From Entoloma clypeatum (Eukaryota; Basidiomycota; Agaricomycetes; Agaricales; Entolomataceae), in assembly GCA_963565915.1 (NCBI GenBank), contig OY751485.1, forward strand, positions 4,526,001 to 4,590,000: a stretch of DNA of 64,000 nucleotides, read 5' to 3'. This document shows, in pieces, positions 31,832 through 43,434 of the stretch. The notes beneath the pieces were generated by a model, which saw only the letters and a program-made list of their open reading frames with translations, was not told the origin of the DNA and ran no database searches. The translations under genes and the position numbers were made by a program. How positions within the stretch are numbered: position 1 is the first letter of the stretch; each line of letters opens with the position of its first letter.

Positions 31832-34235
31832 TTATACGTTCTTTTCCGAAGCTGCATGTTTGTCGCTGTCAGCATCCTCTTTCGTGTCGCTTGGTTGTGT
31901 GTTCTGGCTCGCTAGATCCACATCCTTGATAGTTTGAACAGGTCCTGTAAACCAGTGAACTCCACCATATACGGGGAGATAATAATAAGCCACGGCAAGG
32001 ACGAGGGTGCCTCCTGCGGGTTCGAATTTCCCGTCAGACGCCGGTAGTTCATCATATATAGCTCAATCAACTCACCCCACACGACGATGGTATAGTTCAT
32101 GTTAGTCTTGGTGGGGTTTGGGGTAGCGGGGAAGAGGAAAACAACAATAATGAAGACCATCCACACGACCGCTGTTGCGGCGACGGGGAAACTCTGCAAG
32201 GATGAATCAGAAAAAATGGTGAATCTGGGCGATATCCCAAACGCACCCATCTGCCAAGCGAAAACGGCCCGCGTTTGATTTCTTTGTGTCCCAGGAACCT
32301 GGCCGAAATGGGTATAGAATACGCTAGATATTGTCCGGTGACAACCAAAGAGAAGATGGCGCCGATAGCGTTCGCTCCAGCGAAGGCAAGTAATCCAAGC
32401 AGTAACGAAATGAAGGCAACAAACCAGACACAGTTTACCGGGGAGTGGGTATGACTGTTGACGTTGTAGAGCCACCGGGAGAAGGGAAGTCCGCCATCAC
32501 GCGAAAACGCAAATATTTGTCGCGAACAGGTCGTGAGCTTCAAGATGCAGTGTTAGACAACCGGGAGACAACACCGCTTACAGAAAAATACGCACCATGC
32601 CTATTCCCATTGTGAATCTATGCAATTTTCTCAGCATTTTTGAACAGCCACAGATAGGTAGACTTGTCTTACTGGACGATGATTATCCATGCCCAGAAGG
32701 CGAGAGTACCCTTTTGACCAAAAGAGTTGAAAAGAATCTACCGCATCATGAACTTCAGATTGTGGAAGGGGAGGAAACTTCCTGACCGTTGCCATCGGCT
32801 GCCCTATGGGGCTTCCTGTGATACTCTCCAAGTCAGTGCCCATGCAAAAGGTTAGGGCTACGTTGATGGCTGGACAAGTTTTTGATCGTTGATTGAAGAA
32901 GAGATATACGAAGGGGTGAAAGAATTCATACCCCATCCCAAGATGCCACTCGATGTAGCTGCGAGAATGATAGCCCATGGAATCGCGGTGGCAGCATTAG
33001 TGGCTTCTTCGCTGATGTGAACGGTTGAATCGAAGGCACCTTCGGAAGTAGATCCCTTTAGTTGATGGTACAGAGCGGGTCAGGAAGTCAAAATTTACCG
33101 ATCGACCACAAGGGCGCGAGAAAGCTCAGGATGAATGCATAGCCATTAGTCCAACCAGAAACTGCATGAGTTCTTGTCAGTCAAACGATCACTCAAGGAA
33201 CAGTTTCCGTACAGTTCTGGAAATCACCGAATGCATAAGAAGCAGTATTTCTAAACTCCTTCGGAGTCGCAACTGGTACGCCAATGATGATTACGAGACA
33301 TAATCTGTCGTGGATGGTGAGTGACCTCTTCAAGGGGAAGAAGGTGATCGTAGAATCACATCAGATTCGCAATGATGAATGGAACCTGGAGGCGAGCAAT
33401 GATGATAGGATTCAAACTGCATATAATTGCGTGACATAAAAGCAATCCAACGTAAAGGGCGCTAAAAATGTAAGATTTACGATGGCTGCGGAGGATGACG
33501 TGACAATGCGTAACTTACAAGGTCTGACCGACAGTAGCGGAAAACGTCAAGTTTGTTCCAATACTTGCCGCGGCCATTATCTGGACCGCTAAACCCCAAT
33601 CTACAGAAGCCACGCTTGCAATGTTCCCAACGGTATTTGAGTCTGACATATATATAAGAACGAGGTCAACATAGAACCGAGAAAATATTTTCTTACAGCC
33701 CACAATCCAGGATAAAAGGCACCTCCATTTGGGCGAAGAGAACATGAAGGTCCAATAATACAACCCTCCACTGGTGGGGGCAGCAGAACCAAGCTCGGCC
33801 ATGGCAAGTCCGATTACCGCGAGAAAGAAAGCGCAAACAGCCCACTGTGAGATGAGGTCAGTCGGACTGACACGATGACAGAAGCCGAAGATACGTACGC
33901 CCCAAACCATCGCGGCCGCGCCCCCGTTCGGGATAGAGAACACTAATACAGATCTGAAATACGGGCGTCTCTTATTGCGAACCGATCGGCACAAAACATC
34001 TGATAGACATACGCCATGGATGGCAGCAATCCAATGATTCCAAACCCTATTCCGAAGACTTCGATCGGTGTGAATACCCTTCTGAACTCTGTTATTTCGG
34101 AGACAGGTCAAAAAGAAGTGGGTAGGAGTAATATTACATACCTTGCTTATACCCAAGACTGGCCAGTAACGCATCGTCCTGATTGAGTTTTAGCTTCTCA
34201 GCGGGAAGGGGCTGTTCAGCGCTATCCTGCAACAT
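31832..34235 (-). CDS. Amino-acid/GABA permease (APC superfamily)
   Basis: A plasma- or vacuolar-membrane transporter resembling fungal GABA, choline or polyamine permeases (Uga4/Hnm1 type). The ATG at 34235 begins MLQDSAEQPLPAEKLKLNQDD. Typical segments follow in order: LLASLGYKQ, FTPIEVFGIGFGIIGLLPS, SIPNGGAAAMVWG, MAELGSAAPTSGGLYYWTF, NTVGNIASVASVDWG, ATPKEFRNTASYAFGDFQN, LSFLAPLWSIGAFDSTVHISEEATNAATAIPWAI, MGTDLESITGSPIGQPMA, SRQIFAFSRDGGLPFSRWLY, VNCVWFVAFIS and AYSIPISARF, ending PVYGGVHWFTGP. At least twelve short introns were traced with GT-AG borders. One join (ATGGCAACG to ATTCTTTTC) uses an acceptor after GCGGTAG. All checked joins keep the frame, so the gene looks functional. Substrate cannot be fixed from sequence. 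Confidence 0.88.
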
Positions 34236-34806
34236 GGCAGCAATGGAGAAGAGGCGACTGGATTCCCAATAGAAAGAGGTTGAAGAAAAACTATGTAACG
34301 CTTGAAAGGGACGAGATGCAGGGGATCCAGGATCAATGGACCGTGACCAATTGAGCCGAGCAACCTGAAGGGGAAGGACATGTGAAGTGCATGAATATAC
34401 ATACTGTACATACTATTTTTGCCATGGACTTGGCGACGGGCGTGGGTATTCGAATTCGAAGCAATCCGAAGCTTCCAAGGTTCATCGATACATGCGATCA
34501 TCCAGTCACCAGCCCCTATGAGAAAACTGCGATGCAGCCGGGGCCGCAACCGTGACCCTTCAACTGCACTGTGCCTTGCTTGCTCCAGAACATAGTGTAC
34601 GGCCACAGATGCATCCATAGATAACGCTGGCAAGCCAGCATTAATCAAGTGGAGTCCCGGCCCGGATTACGGGAGCAAGCTCCTCTCTGATGCTCGAATT
34701 CTGTTTTTTTTATGAAATGAAATGAATACCTACGAAAAAAGAGGAGCGAAAGCCCGAGAAAAAGAAACTTTATCAAATACAGAGAAGCTGTAGATAGGTT
34801 CTCAAA
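34236..34806. other. Intergenic upstream of the permease
   Basis: Holds the permease promoter and the 3' end of the next minus-strand gene. A 152-codon minus-strand frame begins upstream of the permease ATG but has no recognisable content and overlaps the expected leader, so it is not called. Confidence 0.4.
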
Positions 34807-35679
34807 CTATACACCTGTCCGTTCATTGAATGTATCCAGTTCCGAGGTATTGAGGGTATTGATAGCATAAGTTGTCGAGCGACGGCTGCTTTCGGTAAAG
34901 CGAACGGACGGTAGGTAGGTATCCACATCGGTCAAGCTGGTATAGTAGTTGGCGCGGACGGCGATGAGGAGGCGGTTCGCGAAAATGCTCGACATGACAA
35001 ACGCAAATGCGGTGCCCAGCTCGTCAAGGGTCACCTGGGTCGCAGACGAGGTCAGGTGTCACTGTGATAGAACAGTCGCAGTCTTACCCGGTTGTAATAC
35101 CAGAGGATCAGATTTGCACAGTATATCCAGAAGATGCTGGGGGGAGGGGGAAAAGATAAGCGGTAATCATGCATCGACGGGAAGGACTGACAAGAAGAAA
35201 TACACCACTGAACCCTTCGTGAGTTGTTGCATGAGACTACTCCCGTGGACAGATGCACGGTGTTGCCAAGCTTTCCAGAGCGCCAACCCAAGCAGCGTTC
35301 CTTCGATAATGATGATCGCAGCCCAATAGTATACAACCCAATGAGTGCCATCCATTGGGTCAGCATCGGCACAGATGAAATTTCCAGGAAAAGGCTCATT
35401 CGTTGCTTGAATGGCTTGAGTTGACTGGACGGGGTGAGCCGCTCAAAAAGGCTCACCAAGAAGTTTAGGATTTGGGAGGCCAAAGACTAGTCCCATCGCC
35501 AGAGCTTCGCCCAATGTTAAACATATCTGTGCAAGCCATTCATCAAAGATACGCCCCTTAATGACAGAAAAACTCACGAAAAGATATAGAATTGCTCGGG
35601 TACTGCCATACATCGCATAGAGCCGGAGTTCGAGAATGACTGAGCGGGGTATCATGAATTCGGAGGACACAGAAATCTG
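34807..35679 (-). CDS. Multi-pass membrane protein, DUF6533-like (5' exons unresolved)
   Basis: The 3' part of the gene is clear. From an acceptor near 35680, ILELRLYAMYGSTRAILYLF joins by short introns to LTLGEALAMGLVFGLPNPKLLG, then NFICADADPMDGTHWVVYYWAAIIIIEGTLLGLALWKAW, IFWIYCANLILWYYNRV, and LDELGTAFAFVMSSIFANRLLIAVRANYY near the C-terminus. Pattern, lengths and the final signature resemble the basidiomycete-specific seven-helix DUF6533-type proteins, whose function is unknown. The first helices should lie in about 35680-36200, where several short hydrophobic frames exist (for example LTYPFLAVRVF near 35890), but I could not assemble a convincing start. Confidence 0.65.
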
Positions 35680-36690
35680 TACGGGGAAGACGGACTATGT
35701 GTGGTGATAGCCTGCAAGGATGCGCCGGTGTTTTGCCAATGGAAAAAAAGGGAACCTGAAGGTAGGATTTGGATATTGAAAAATAAACACTGATTTGTCC
35801 ACGAACAGCTTTATGATACGAAGATGTGGCGACGTAAGTGGGAAGGAAGGTGATCCGGAAACACAGAAGACCCTTACAGCTAGGAAAGGATATGTGAGCA
35901 ACTGGGGACGGACGGACGAAGACGAGAAATCAATACATTGTCGGGTGGTTTAGGTTGCAAGAATACTACACAAAATTTAGAATCCGGGACGAGCACGTAA
36001 AGAGATAGGATCTTACCCACGGCATTTGATCTTCACGACGTCGGTGGGTCAATGCATCCTATTCGACGGTATTCGAAGGCTTACATGTTGTACCCTAGAC
36101 TGTAATACCTGCTCTAGAGGATAGCATAAGTGCCTATCCAATGTGAAAATGACATCTGGAGCTCACCCATAGGAATAAGGCCTTGGCTACAGACCATCGC
36201 TGCTTCTGGACATGCAAGGAAGAATGTTAACACACCACGCCCATACCACGAGGCATCAGAGACGGACCCAGAAGAATTCCACCTCGTTATCGAGTTGAAG
36301 CACTGCATGGGAGGCGATGAGTCCAATACCTCCCTTCATCAAGATCACACACACAGTATTCGTAGAATATCAGGGATGCACATGCGACTGGCATGGAAAG
36401 TCAACTTTTCGAAATCCATCAAAATTGGGAACACTGACGGTACGCATTGCGCTCCCATCTGGCTTGGAAGAAGCTGGCTATGTTGAGGGCCATAGTCGAA
36501 TGGGGTCAAGATCCCCAGAGAGTCGGGGAAATATGGTCAGCCCTTTGGCTGATTGCCAATGACAGTCTTAAGGAATGAGGCAGCACAAAGCTGACTGGGC
36601 CATATGAATGGTGTAAGGTTCTATGGAAGCTCGCGTTCGCTTCTCCCAGATCCTTAGTTATTCTTGTAACTTAAGCGCAGGTAAGGGACC
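35680..36690. other. Unresolved 5' exons and intergenic
   Basis: Probably contains the first exons and promoter of the DUF6533-like gene (35680-36200). The remainder has only short frames without domains. Confidence 0.35.
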
Positions 36691-36986
36691 AGGACCCCGA
36701 ACAGATCCATTTCCCAGAATCGGTGGAATTTCGACTTCGGTTGACGAATTTTGTCCGTTTCCACATTAACCATCCACTGACTTTAGCGGACTTCGCCTCC
36801 CCGGGACCTATTTCTTGTCCAGATCGTAGATTCGGCCCCCCAAGGCCATATTTTCTGTCCGGAATTGCTTCTCGCGATGTCAGATTTTGTAACGGCCTCG
36901 AGGAGGCGTCTCGGTCCAATGACCCCATTTTGTCCGTTGCTGGTAAAACATGTCCGGTTAGGGAAACGACATAGGTCCGGGGTCCT
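36691..36986. mobile_element. Candidate short non-coding element with imperfect inverted ends
   Basis: The left end AGGACCCCGAACAGATCC matches the reverse complement of the right end (AGGACCCCGGACCTATG) with few differences, and further inward TTTCCC occurs on both sides. The 296-bp interior repeats TGTCCG-like words (near 36750, 36813, 36855, 36930 and 36950). No convincing target-site duplication was found and no coding frame exists. It could be a MITE or a decayed solo element. Confidence 0.4.
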
Positions 36987-37916
36987 AAGTGTGGGAGATA
37001 CCCAACAAAACCGAGGACATTGATGTCAGAGATAACGCTGATCCGCCGAGCTTTGCTCAGTCACCCGCTTGAGTTCCAATCAGGTTCCAATTTGAAAGTT
37101 TCTTATGCGTGTTACCGTTTGAACGTGACGCCAGGGACTACCGATACTCGCAAGGAAGAACTTCCGTACGATTCTTTCGTCAATCCCCGGAAGAGCCTAG
37201 AGCAGGCGTATCAGATCAGCCCCGATAAGCATGACTTAGGAGAGTAGTCCATATGAAGTCCTAGGGGTGGTACCAGGTGGTACTGGCGTGTCCAGTGACA
37301 GCTGAGCAGCCATTCAAATAACCTCTACATAACCCCGGTTCTCAGCCTCTAAACTCTGGGGAACCACGGGTCGCGACCTGTCATCTCCTGTCTGGTGGCA
37401 GAACTCAGTCGAGACTCGAGACTCGGTTCACGACTCATCAACAAAGTTCATCGATCAGATAACTGATCTGCGTTTTCTTTTGGCGTCATCACTTTTCTGT
37501 AAGTCCACAGGCACACACTTACAAGGCTTCCTGGCATCCATTCGGTTCCCTCCAAGAACAGATGCAAAGTGATAATAACGTACCGTTCAAACCCCCCAAA
37601 GGATTCCGCACAGAACCACGTGTGATCATGAATTGTAAGTATTTCATCATCGTAACAGGGTTACCGATTGCCACGACAAAATATGGTGTCGAGACTCGAG
37701 ACTCGACCCGCGGTGAATTCTAGATTGATTGATTTTTTGGATTGACCGCTCATACATGGAAAGGACAAGAAGGGACAAGGTATGACATTTGCTACTGCCT
37801 GGAGATATGTGACCGAGTGGCTCCTGGAAATCCGTCTAGTCTGTTGAAGCGTTTCAGTCAAGTTTCAGTGCAGCGGTATTGTACCTTACATTGTACCTAT
37901 GGACCCCGAAGCCACC
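36987..37916. other. Intergenic, nothing recognised
   Basis: Short frames only. TCGAGACTCGAGACTCG occurs twice, at 37409-37425 and 37689-37705. No domain, tRNA or clear transposon is visible. Confidence 0.4.
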
Positions 37917-39560
37917 TCAGTAGAATTCTACCAAGCGCGTCAATGTGGCCTCTTCGTCGACACCATCGAGACTCAAAGCATCGGCGAGAGTCTAGACACG
38001 AAACATAAACCATAACTGTTACCCGACACCAAGTAAAGAGTAAATGAACACGTACCTTGTTGACCGACAAATATTTCTCTGTCAATTCGGGACCCAGGAC
38101 ACTCTCCCTCAAGAGCACATTCTCGCTGAGCCTTCGTCGGGATTCCTCCCATGTCAAAGACATCCTCTGTGTGATTCCAAGTGCTTGGCGTGCCTCCTCC
38201 GTCATTTGAGCGGCCGTCACAGGCCCTGGACAGTCCTGGACTGTGAGTTCAAGATTTCCCTGGATTCCAGCCAATCCCACTCCCAAGATGCCAGCAAGGG
38301 CTAGATATGGATTGGCGGTGCCATCGACGAAGCGGATCTCAAAGTTGCGAGAAGATGGGGACGTAGCATTGGAGAGCCGGATAGGCGCCTCGCGATTCTC
38401 AGTGCCCCAGTTCACGTATGTTCCACCGGACCAGACACCGTCCGCCATCCGTTTATAGGATGCAGGTATAGGCAGCGTGAGTGCTGTCAGGGCAGGAAGG
38501 TTGGTTAAGACCGATGATAGGAATGAAGCTTCAAGGGCTGATATTTTCTCTGGGGTCTTGACGTTGTTTTTCGAATGAACGGAGATGTGTGTATGGGCCG
38601 AGCTCCCAGCGGAATCCATATAAATCCTGGGAGCAAAAGTCGCCCGCAGGCCATGTTTAGCGGCGATATTGATAATGATCTCTCTCGTATGAACGAGTGC
38701 ATCAGCCGCTTCCAACGGAGCCAATGGACCCGTGACCATTTCATACTGGAAAAACCATCAGCTGCTGGCCAATGTTACGTTAAGTTCAATATCGACATAC
38801 CTGTCCTGGAGCGGCTTCTGGATGGTATATTTGAAGTTCTATTCCTGACGCTTGTATGCCGTCAGCAATCTCTTTGAGTACTTGCGCTTCAACAGATCCC
38901 GACAAGAATCCGTTATTAGCACTCCAACTGTGATAGTTAGATGCCACGATAGGTTTCGTTGATTTGAGCAGAATGAACTCGGATTCGAATCCCACGAGGA
39001 AATCAACGCCGGCCGCAGAAGCTTGCCTGGAAGTATTGAGCGGACATGGAGGATAAGAGACCCGACCAAACTTACTGAGTGACACGTCGGAGGGTTGCAC
39101 GAGGGCATAGAGGAACATCAACTGTCAGTTTGTTGTCGGCCGCAACATACGGTGTTTTCTCCTGGAACCATCCCATGACCACAGCTTCGCCTGGAGCATA
39201 GGGACAAATTCGCAGTGTCGACAGATCTGGCACATAAAGATACTCCCCAGAACCCGAAAAGCCAGCAGCTGTCATCAAGTAGACGAGGCCCATGCAAACT
39301 TTGGCCACTCCGACCCCGGGACGGGTAGATCGGAGGAGCGCGAGGAAGTACGAGACAGGGAGCACTCGGCTTCGAATGATGTTTGTAAGGTCCACCCATT
39401 GTAAACGAATGTATGCTGCGATGGATGTAAGGAGAAACGCGATGAAATTAATCGCCTACTCACTGATATTGAGATTTTCAAACTTATCTATGCTGAGGGT
39501 GTCGCGACGCGATATTGTGGATGGCAGATACAGAACGCCATGATCGTAGTCCAGCGACAT
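37917..39560 (-). CDS. Type I glutamine synthetase-like enzyme (FluG/GlnA3-like)
   Basis: An ATP-dependent amide or amine ligase of the glutamine synthetase type I fold. The ATG at 39560 gives MSLDYDHGVLYLPSTIS, joined through a GTGAGT intron to YIRLQWVDLTNIIRSRVLP (N-terminal beta-grasp domain). The catalytic domain shows GVDFLVGFESEFILL (metal-binding Glu), ASGIELQIYHPEAAPGQYEMV (Glu ligands), GLRATFAPRIYMDSAGSSAHTHISV (His ligand), VNWGTENREAPIRL (substrate Arg) and FEIRFVDGTANPYLALAGIL (ATP and metal-binding). The last exon, after a GTACGT intron, ends LTRLVEFY. Such enzymes in fungi are not the main glutamine synthetase (which is type II/III); they act on other amines or are developmental (FluG C-terminal half). 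The exact substrate is unknown. Confidence 0.82.
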
Positions 39561-40802
39561 CGTTGAGGTGGGACGTCAGCGCTTAAAAAGTTGGCGGATA
39601 TAAGTAAGTGAGTCGATCGAAGGGTCCAGACGGAAAGAAGAGAAGCAGCTTCGCGGTGACTGATTCCGATTACTATATCAAGTAGATTATTATTATCTTA
39701 TTTCCAACGATACTTACTATGCCAGCTCGTTTTGACCGTTGACCAGTTTCACAGGGACTCGAGTACCTCCGACAGTGCGCGCGTTTCCTTGGTGTTTCGC
39801 CTGCGACCCTCGTGGGTGTTAATCGATAATCCTTGAGGCTGTCGGCAGGTTCATGGTGTTTCCAGTCGAGGGAAATGCCATATTGTTTCGGCATACAATC
39901 CACTGAGAGGTCGATGTTTGTTGTCTTTGCCTGACCATCTCGATGTCTCTTATTAGGTTTCTGCACGTTGAAGTCATCCAGGGCGTACGTACGCAGCAAG
40001 CCGTTTTGACAGTCACTAAACCAGTAGATTTGGAAGAGAGGTACATACAGTGAACTCCCACACCCCCGGTAACCCACACCCCCATAACCCATAGAACACT
40101 CCCTTGTAACCCATAGCCCCGGCCCCGAGTGTCCACCGATGAGTTCTTTGACAGAAGATTCCACTTACACTCAGCTGCGGATTGGTCAGTGGGCTGGGTA
40201 TAGATATATCCCCGCCGAATTTGTTACGTATTATGTAATAGGGTATGTTTCACTTTTGTGTGCGGGATGCACAAAACTATCATATCTAACCAAGTGTTTC
40301 TGAACATGCCCAAAAACATGTAGTTCGAATCCCAAGTTTGACTGTTGTACTACCAAGCGACGGGTCCACCAGTCGCACTGTACGTGTTGCCACGAGAGAA
40401 TCCGCCATCAAAACATTCGCACATGCATCGATGCTTCCCTAGGTACGCGGTAAGTACTACACGATAGTTTATTCCAGGCTTACAGGGAAGGTTCCCAGCT
40501 TTGACCCATTTGAAATGAGAATCGTAACTTCTCGACCGTTCGATTCGAACTTCTCGTGGAATTGGTTTGACCGTTTCGGGCCAATGTACCGCCATCCTGA
40601 ATGCTAAAACAGGTTGACAACAGCCCCTTTTCACACCTGGCCATCCATGTTATGAACGAATCCGGAGCGTCGGGAGGGTTCTTCTGGCCTGCCTATCAAC
40701 CTGTATTAGCCTGCTTTCTTGACGAGGGTCACCAACAATCGTTCCCACCCTGCGCTTCAAGACTACATCCCAAGCCTCGGGCTACTTATAGTCTTGCCAG
40801 CA
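39561..40802. other. Intergenic between GS-like and G-alpha genes
   Basis: Divergent promoter region of 1.2 kb. Minus-strand frames at 39673-40164 (163 codons) and 40350-40634 (Cys-containing, no ATG at its 5' end) have no recognisable domain and are not called. C-rich sequence with three TAACCC words lies at 40055-40125. Confidence 0.45.
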
Positions 40803-42964
40803 ATGTTATTGTCTCCGTCGATCCCGGCTGTGACCAGTTGGCCCCGCCACTCGATCTCCGATTATTATGATGCGGAGGCCGACCGAATTAGCCGCCGTAT
40901 CGATGAAGGACTGAAGGTGAACTCATAAATTTCTTCACTGGATTCTCAAGAGCCAACATGCGCAATTATAGCAAGAAGCTGCGCGCCTGAAAGAGGCTCG
41001 GCAAAAGGAGGTGAAAGGTGAGTAAATCCAAGCAAGAAATTTACATTGTCTCATTCTCCATCCCACCAGTGCTCCTTCTCGGCCAAGCCGAGTCAGGTAG
41101 ACCCACACCATGTTGCGTGTCGACAGTAACTCATTTTCCCTCCACCCAGGCAAATCGACGCTGCAGAAACAATTCCAGCTGTATTATGCATCCCAAACTC
41201 TCGATCGCGAACGGCCACGCTGGACAGCAGTGGTTTACCTCAATATCATCCGGGCCGTGTCGAATATATTGGACGGATTGGATCAAGTACTGTCTCAAGC
41301 GGTAATAGATCATTCCGACCTGGATACCCCCATTACAGATGACGTTCGCGAGGAGATGGGGCTGATGCAGACTGCTTTACAACTCGTACTTGATGCCGAA
41401 CCTGCGCTGTCGTCAGAACTGAATGGCGGTCTTTTGGGAAGAGCTTCGGCATTCGCGCGCGCGGGATGGCAATCCGTAGTCAATTCACGTCCAGTGAGCA
41501 CCGATGTAGTGAAGACCCTTGCAACCATCCATGCTGCAGACATCCTTTGTGAGAAGAAAGGATGTATGAAAGTATTATGGCACCATCCCCTTGTGGTTAG
41601 CTTGTGGAGTCGGCGGAAATTGAGGATTGAGGAGTCAGCTCCCTTGTGCGTACTTGTATCCTCATGTTTTTCGGTTTCTTCATTGTTTGGCCCTATCTTA
41701 CAGCTTTCTGGATAACCTTGACCGGATATGTGTTCCAGAGTACATGCCTACGACTGGTAATATCTGGCATGAATCAGGCGGAATTCTCATCTAACAGCTG
41801 TATCAGAGGATATTCTTCATGTTCGAATGCAGACTCTCGGCGTCACCGAACACTCTCTTTCTATACATCAGGGTGGGATTGATTATACTTGGCGAATGTA
41901 CGATGTGACAGGAGCAGTATGTTTTCCTATCTTGTTCTGTATACCGTGTTTCAAATTTAAATATCCCTGTTCAGCGAGGCCAGGTCAGTGTTCCTACGCT
42001 ACGCATCGCCCAATCTTTATGTTCGTTGATACAATAATCTGACAGCGTCATTCGTGGATTCCTTTCTTCGATGAAGGTGATCTTAACTTTCTATCCAGAG
42101 GGTTTAACGTAACTGAAGTTGTTCAGCGACGGCGATACTATTCTTGGGTAACCCTATCTCCTATCTCTAAACCACTAGCTTACCAGATCTACTACCATCA
42201 CAGCGCCAATCAGTGCTTTTGACCAAGTAAAGTCACTTGTCTTTTCTCACCCTGATATACATTAACGAGGTCCCGACAGCAACTCGATGAAGACACAAAA
42301 ACAAACAGAATAGAGGACTCCTTACAGTTATTCACCCAAATCTGCTCCAGCAGTCTACTGAAGAAGGCTAGTTTGATTCTTCTTCTCAACAAGGTGATAT
42401 AAAATGAACTACCGTACTTTTCCTTCGATTGAGATTTCTGATTTATATGATGACAGACCGATCTCCTTCGACAGAAACTCCAAAACGGAAGGAAGGTCCG
42501 GAAATAGTATGTCCAACTAACTCCAATCGCCCTTGGGTGCCAATCAATTCCTAACTGCGTGCACTCAGTATTCCTAGCTTCGGAAATCGTCCCAACACAT
42601 ATCAAGTGGTATCAGAATATTTCCGTACCCATTTCTGTCAAGTGCATCGGCGGAATGATACGATGCATCGGGCACTCTTTGTGGTACATATTCTCCATGT
42701 TTATTCAGATTTCATTTCCGGCTTACATGCATCATTTCAGCACTTCACCTCAATGATCGTACGTATGATTAATTGGCGTTACGAATTAGAACGTTGATCA
42801 GACCATACACGATTTTCGATGCGCTACAGGATACTTCAGCCACTCGTCTCGTCATCGATGACAGTGAGTTTGTTTCATGTTTCCAGCTTCTCCCTCCTCA
42901 TGGCGCTATCTCAGTGGGCGATTCTATCATCCGGAAACATATTTTGGAGGCAGGCTTAGCCTGA
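40803..42964 (+). CDS. Divergent heterotrimeric G-protein alpha subunit
   Basis: Basidiomycetes have an expanded set of G-alpha genes; this one has the full fold. After a short charged N-terminal helix comes the P-loop GQAESGKST (canonical GxGESGKS), formed across introns with a 27-nt exon at 41070-41096. Then the helical domain, FLDNLDRICVPEYMPT, switch I DILHVRMQTLGV (catalytic Arg and Mg-binding Thr present), and switch II DVTGARGQRHSW, where the canonical form is DVGGQRSERKKW. FFDEATAILFLAPISAFDQ, LILLLNKTDLL (NKxD), HFTSMIDTSATRLVIDD (TCAT-like) and the tail IIRKHILEAGLA follow. The catalytic Gln of switch II is Ala. Switch II is assembled through a 9-nt microexon, 41975-41983, between introns 41917-41974 and 41984-42045. 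About 30 residues are inserted in the helical domain. No N-terminal MGxxxS myristoylation signal is seen. The frame is intact throughout the exons traced. Confidence 0.88.
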
Positions 42965-43434
42965 TAGGCGATATGGACTTGTTTTTTGCCAGCCTTTGAT
43001 TGTTATTTAAATGGTTCATGGACAATCAGTATATCTACCCCGAAGAAAACCTCCTCCATCAACTCCAAATCCGACGACGGTATGATATTGATTTTCTCTC
43101 TTATCCCAATCTTTGCGTACCCATCGGACTCCGACGTTCGCGGCTGCTTCAGGAAGAACATGTTTTTGTAAGTAGAAGTGGACCATGATTGTAATGCATT
43201 GACTGGTTGTTTCTGCAAGTTTTGAGGATACACAACAGTTTGGTGTCAGAGACACCTTCAATTACTATACTCTGTGTATGGTTTGGTATACACGAATATA
43301 TTTGGCAAGACTAAATCGATGGTACACCACACATGATGATGTCATCAGTAGGACAGACGGTGACTTGAACTCGGGTTCCACATCTGACCACCTCTTGATC
43401 ACTTTTCCCTCAGTAATCAATCGATCCCGCCAGC
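42965..43434. other. Intergenic between G-alpha and GH63 genes
   Basis: Probable G-alpha terminator and GH63 promoter; only short frames seen. Confidence 0.4.

Noticed and set aside
37409..37705. 17-bp direct repeat TCGAGACTCGAGACTCG flanking ~263 bp as a transposon footprint
   Set aside because: Too long for a target duplication and the interior has no inverted ends; it may be a simple-sequence coincidence.
40055..40125. Interstitial telomere relic (three TAACCC words)
   Set aside because: Words are spaced irregularly and not in tandem; ordinary C-rich low-complexity sequence is more likely.
40350..40634. Cys-containing minus-strand frame as a small secreted protein
   Set aside because: Begins with GTG, lacks a leader, and has no recognisable domain or splice support.
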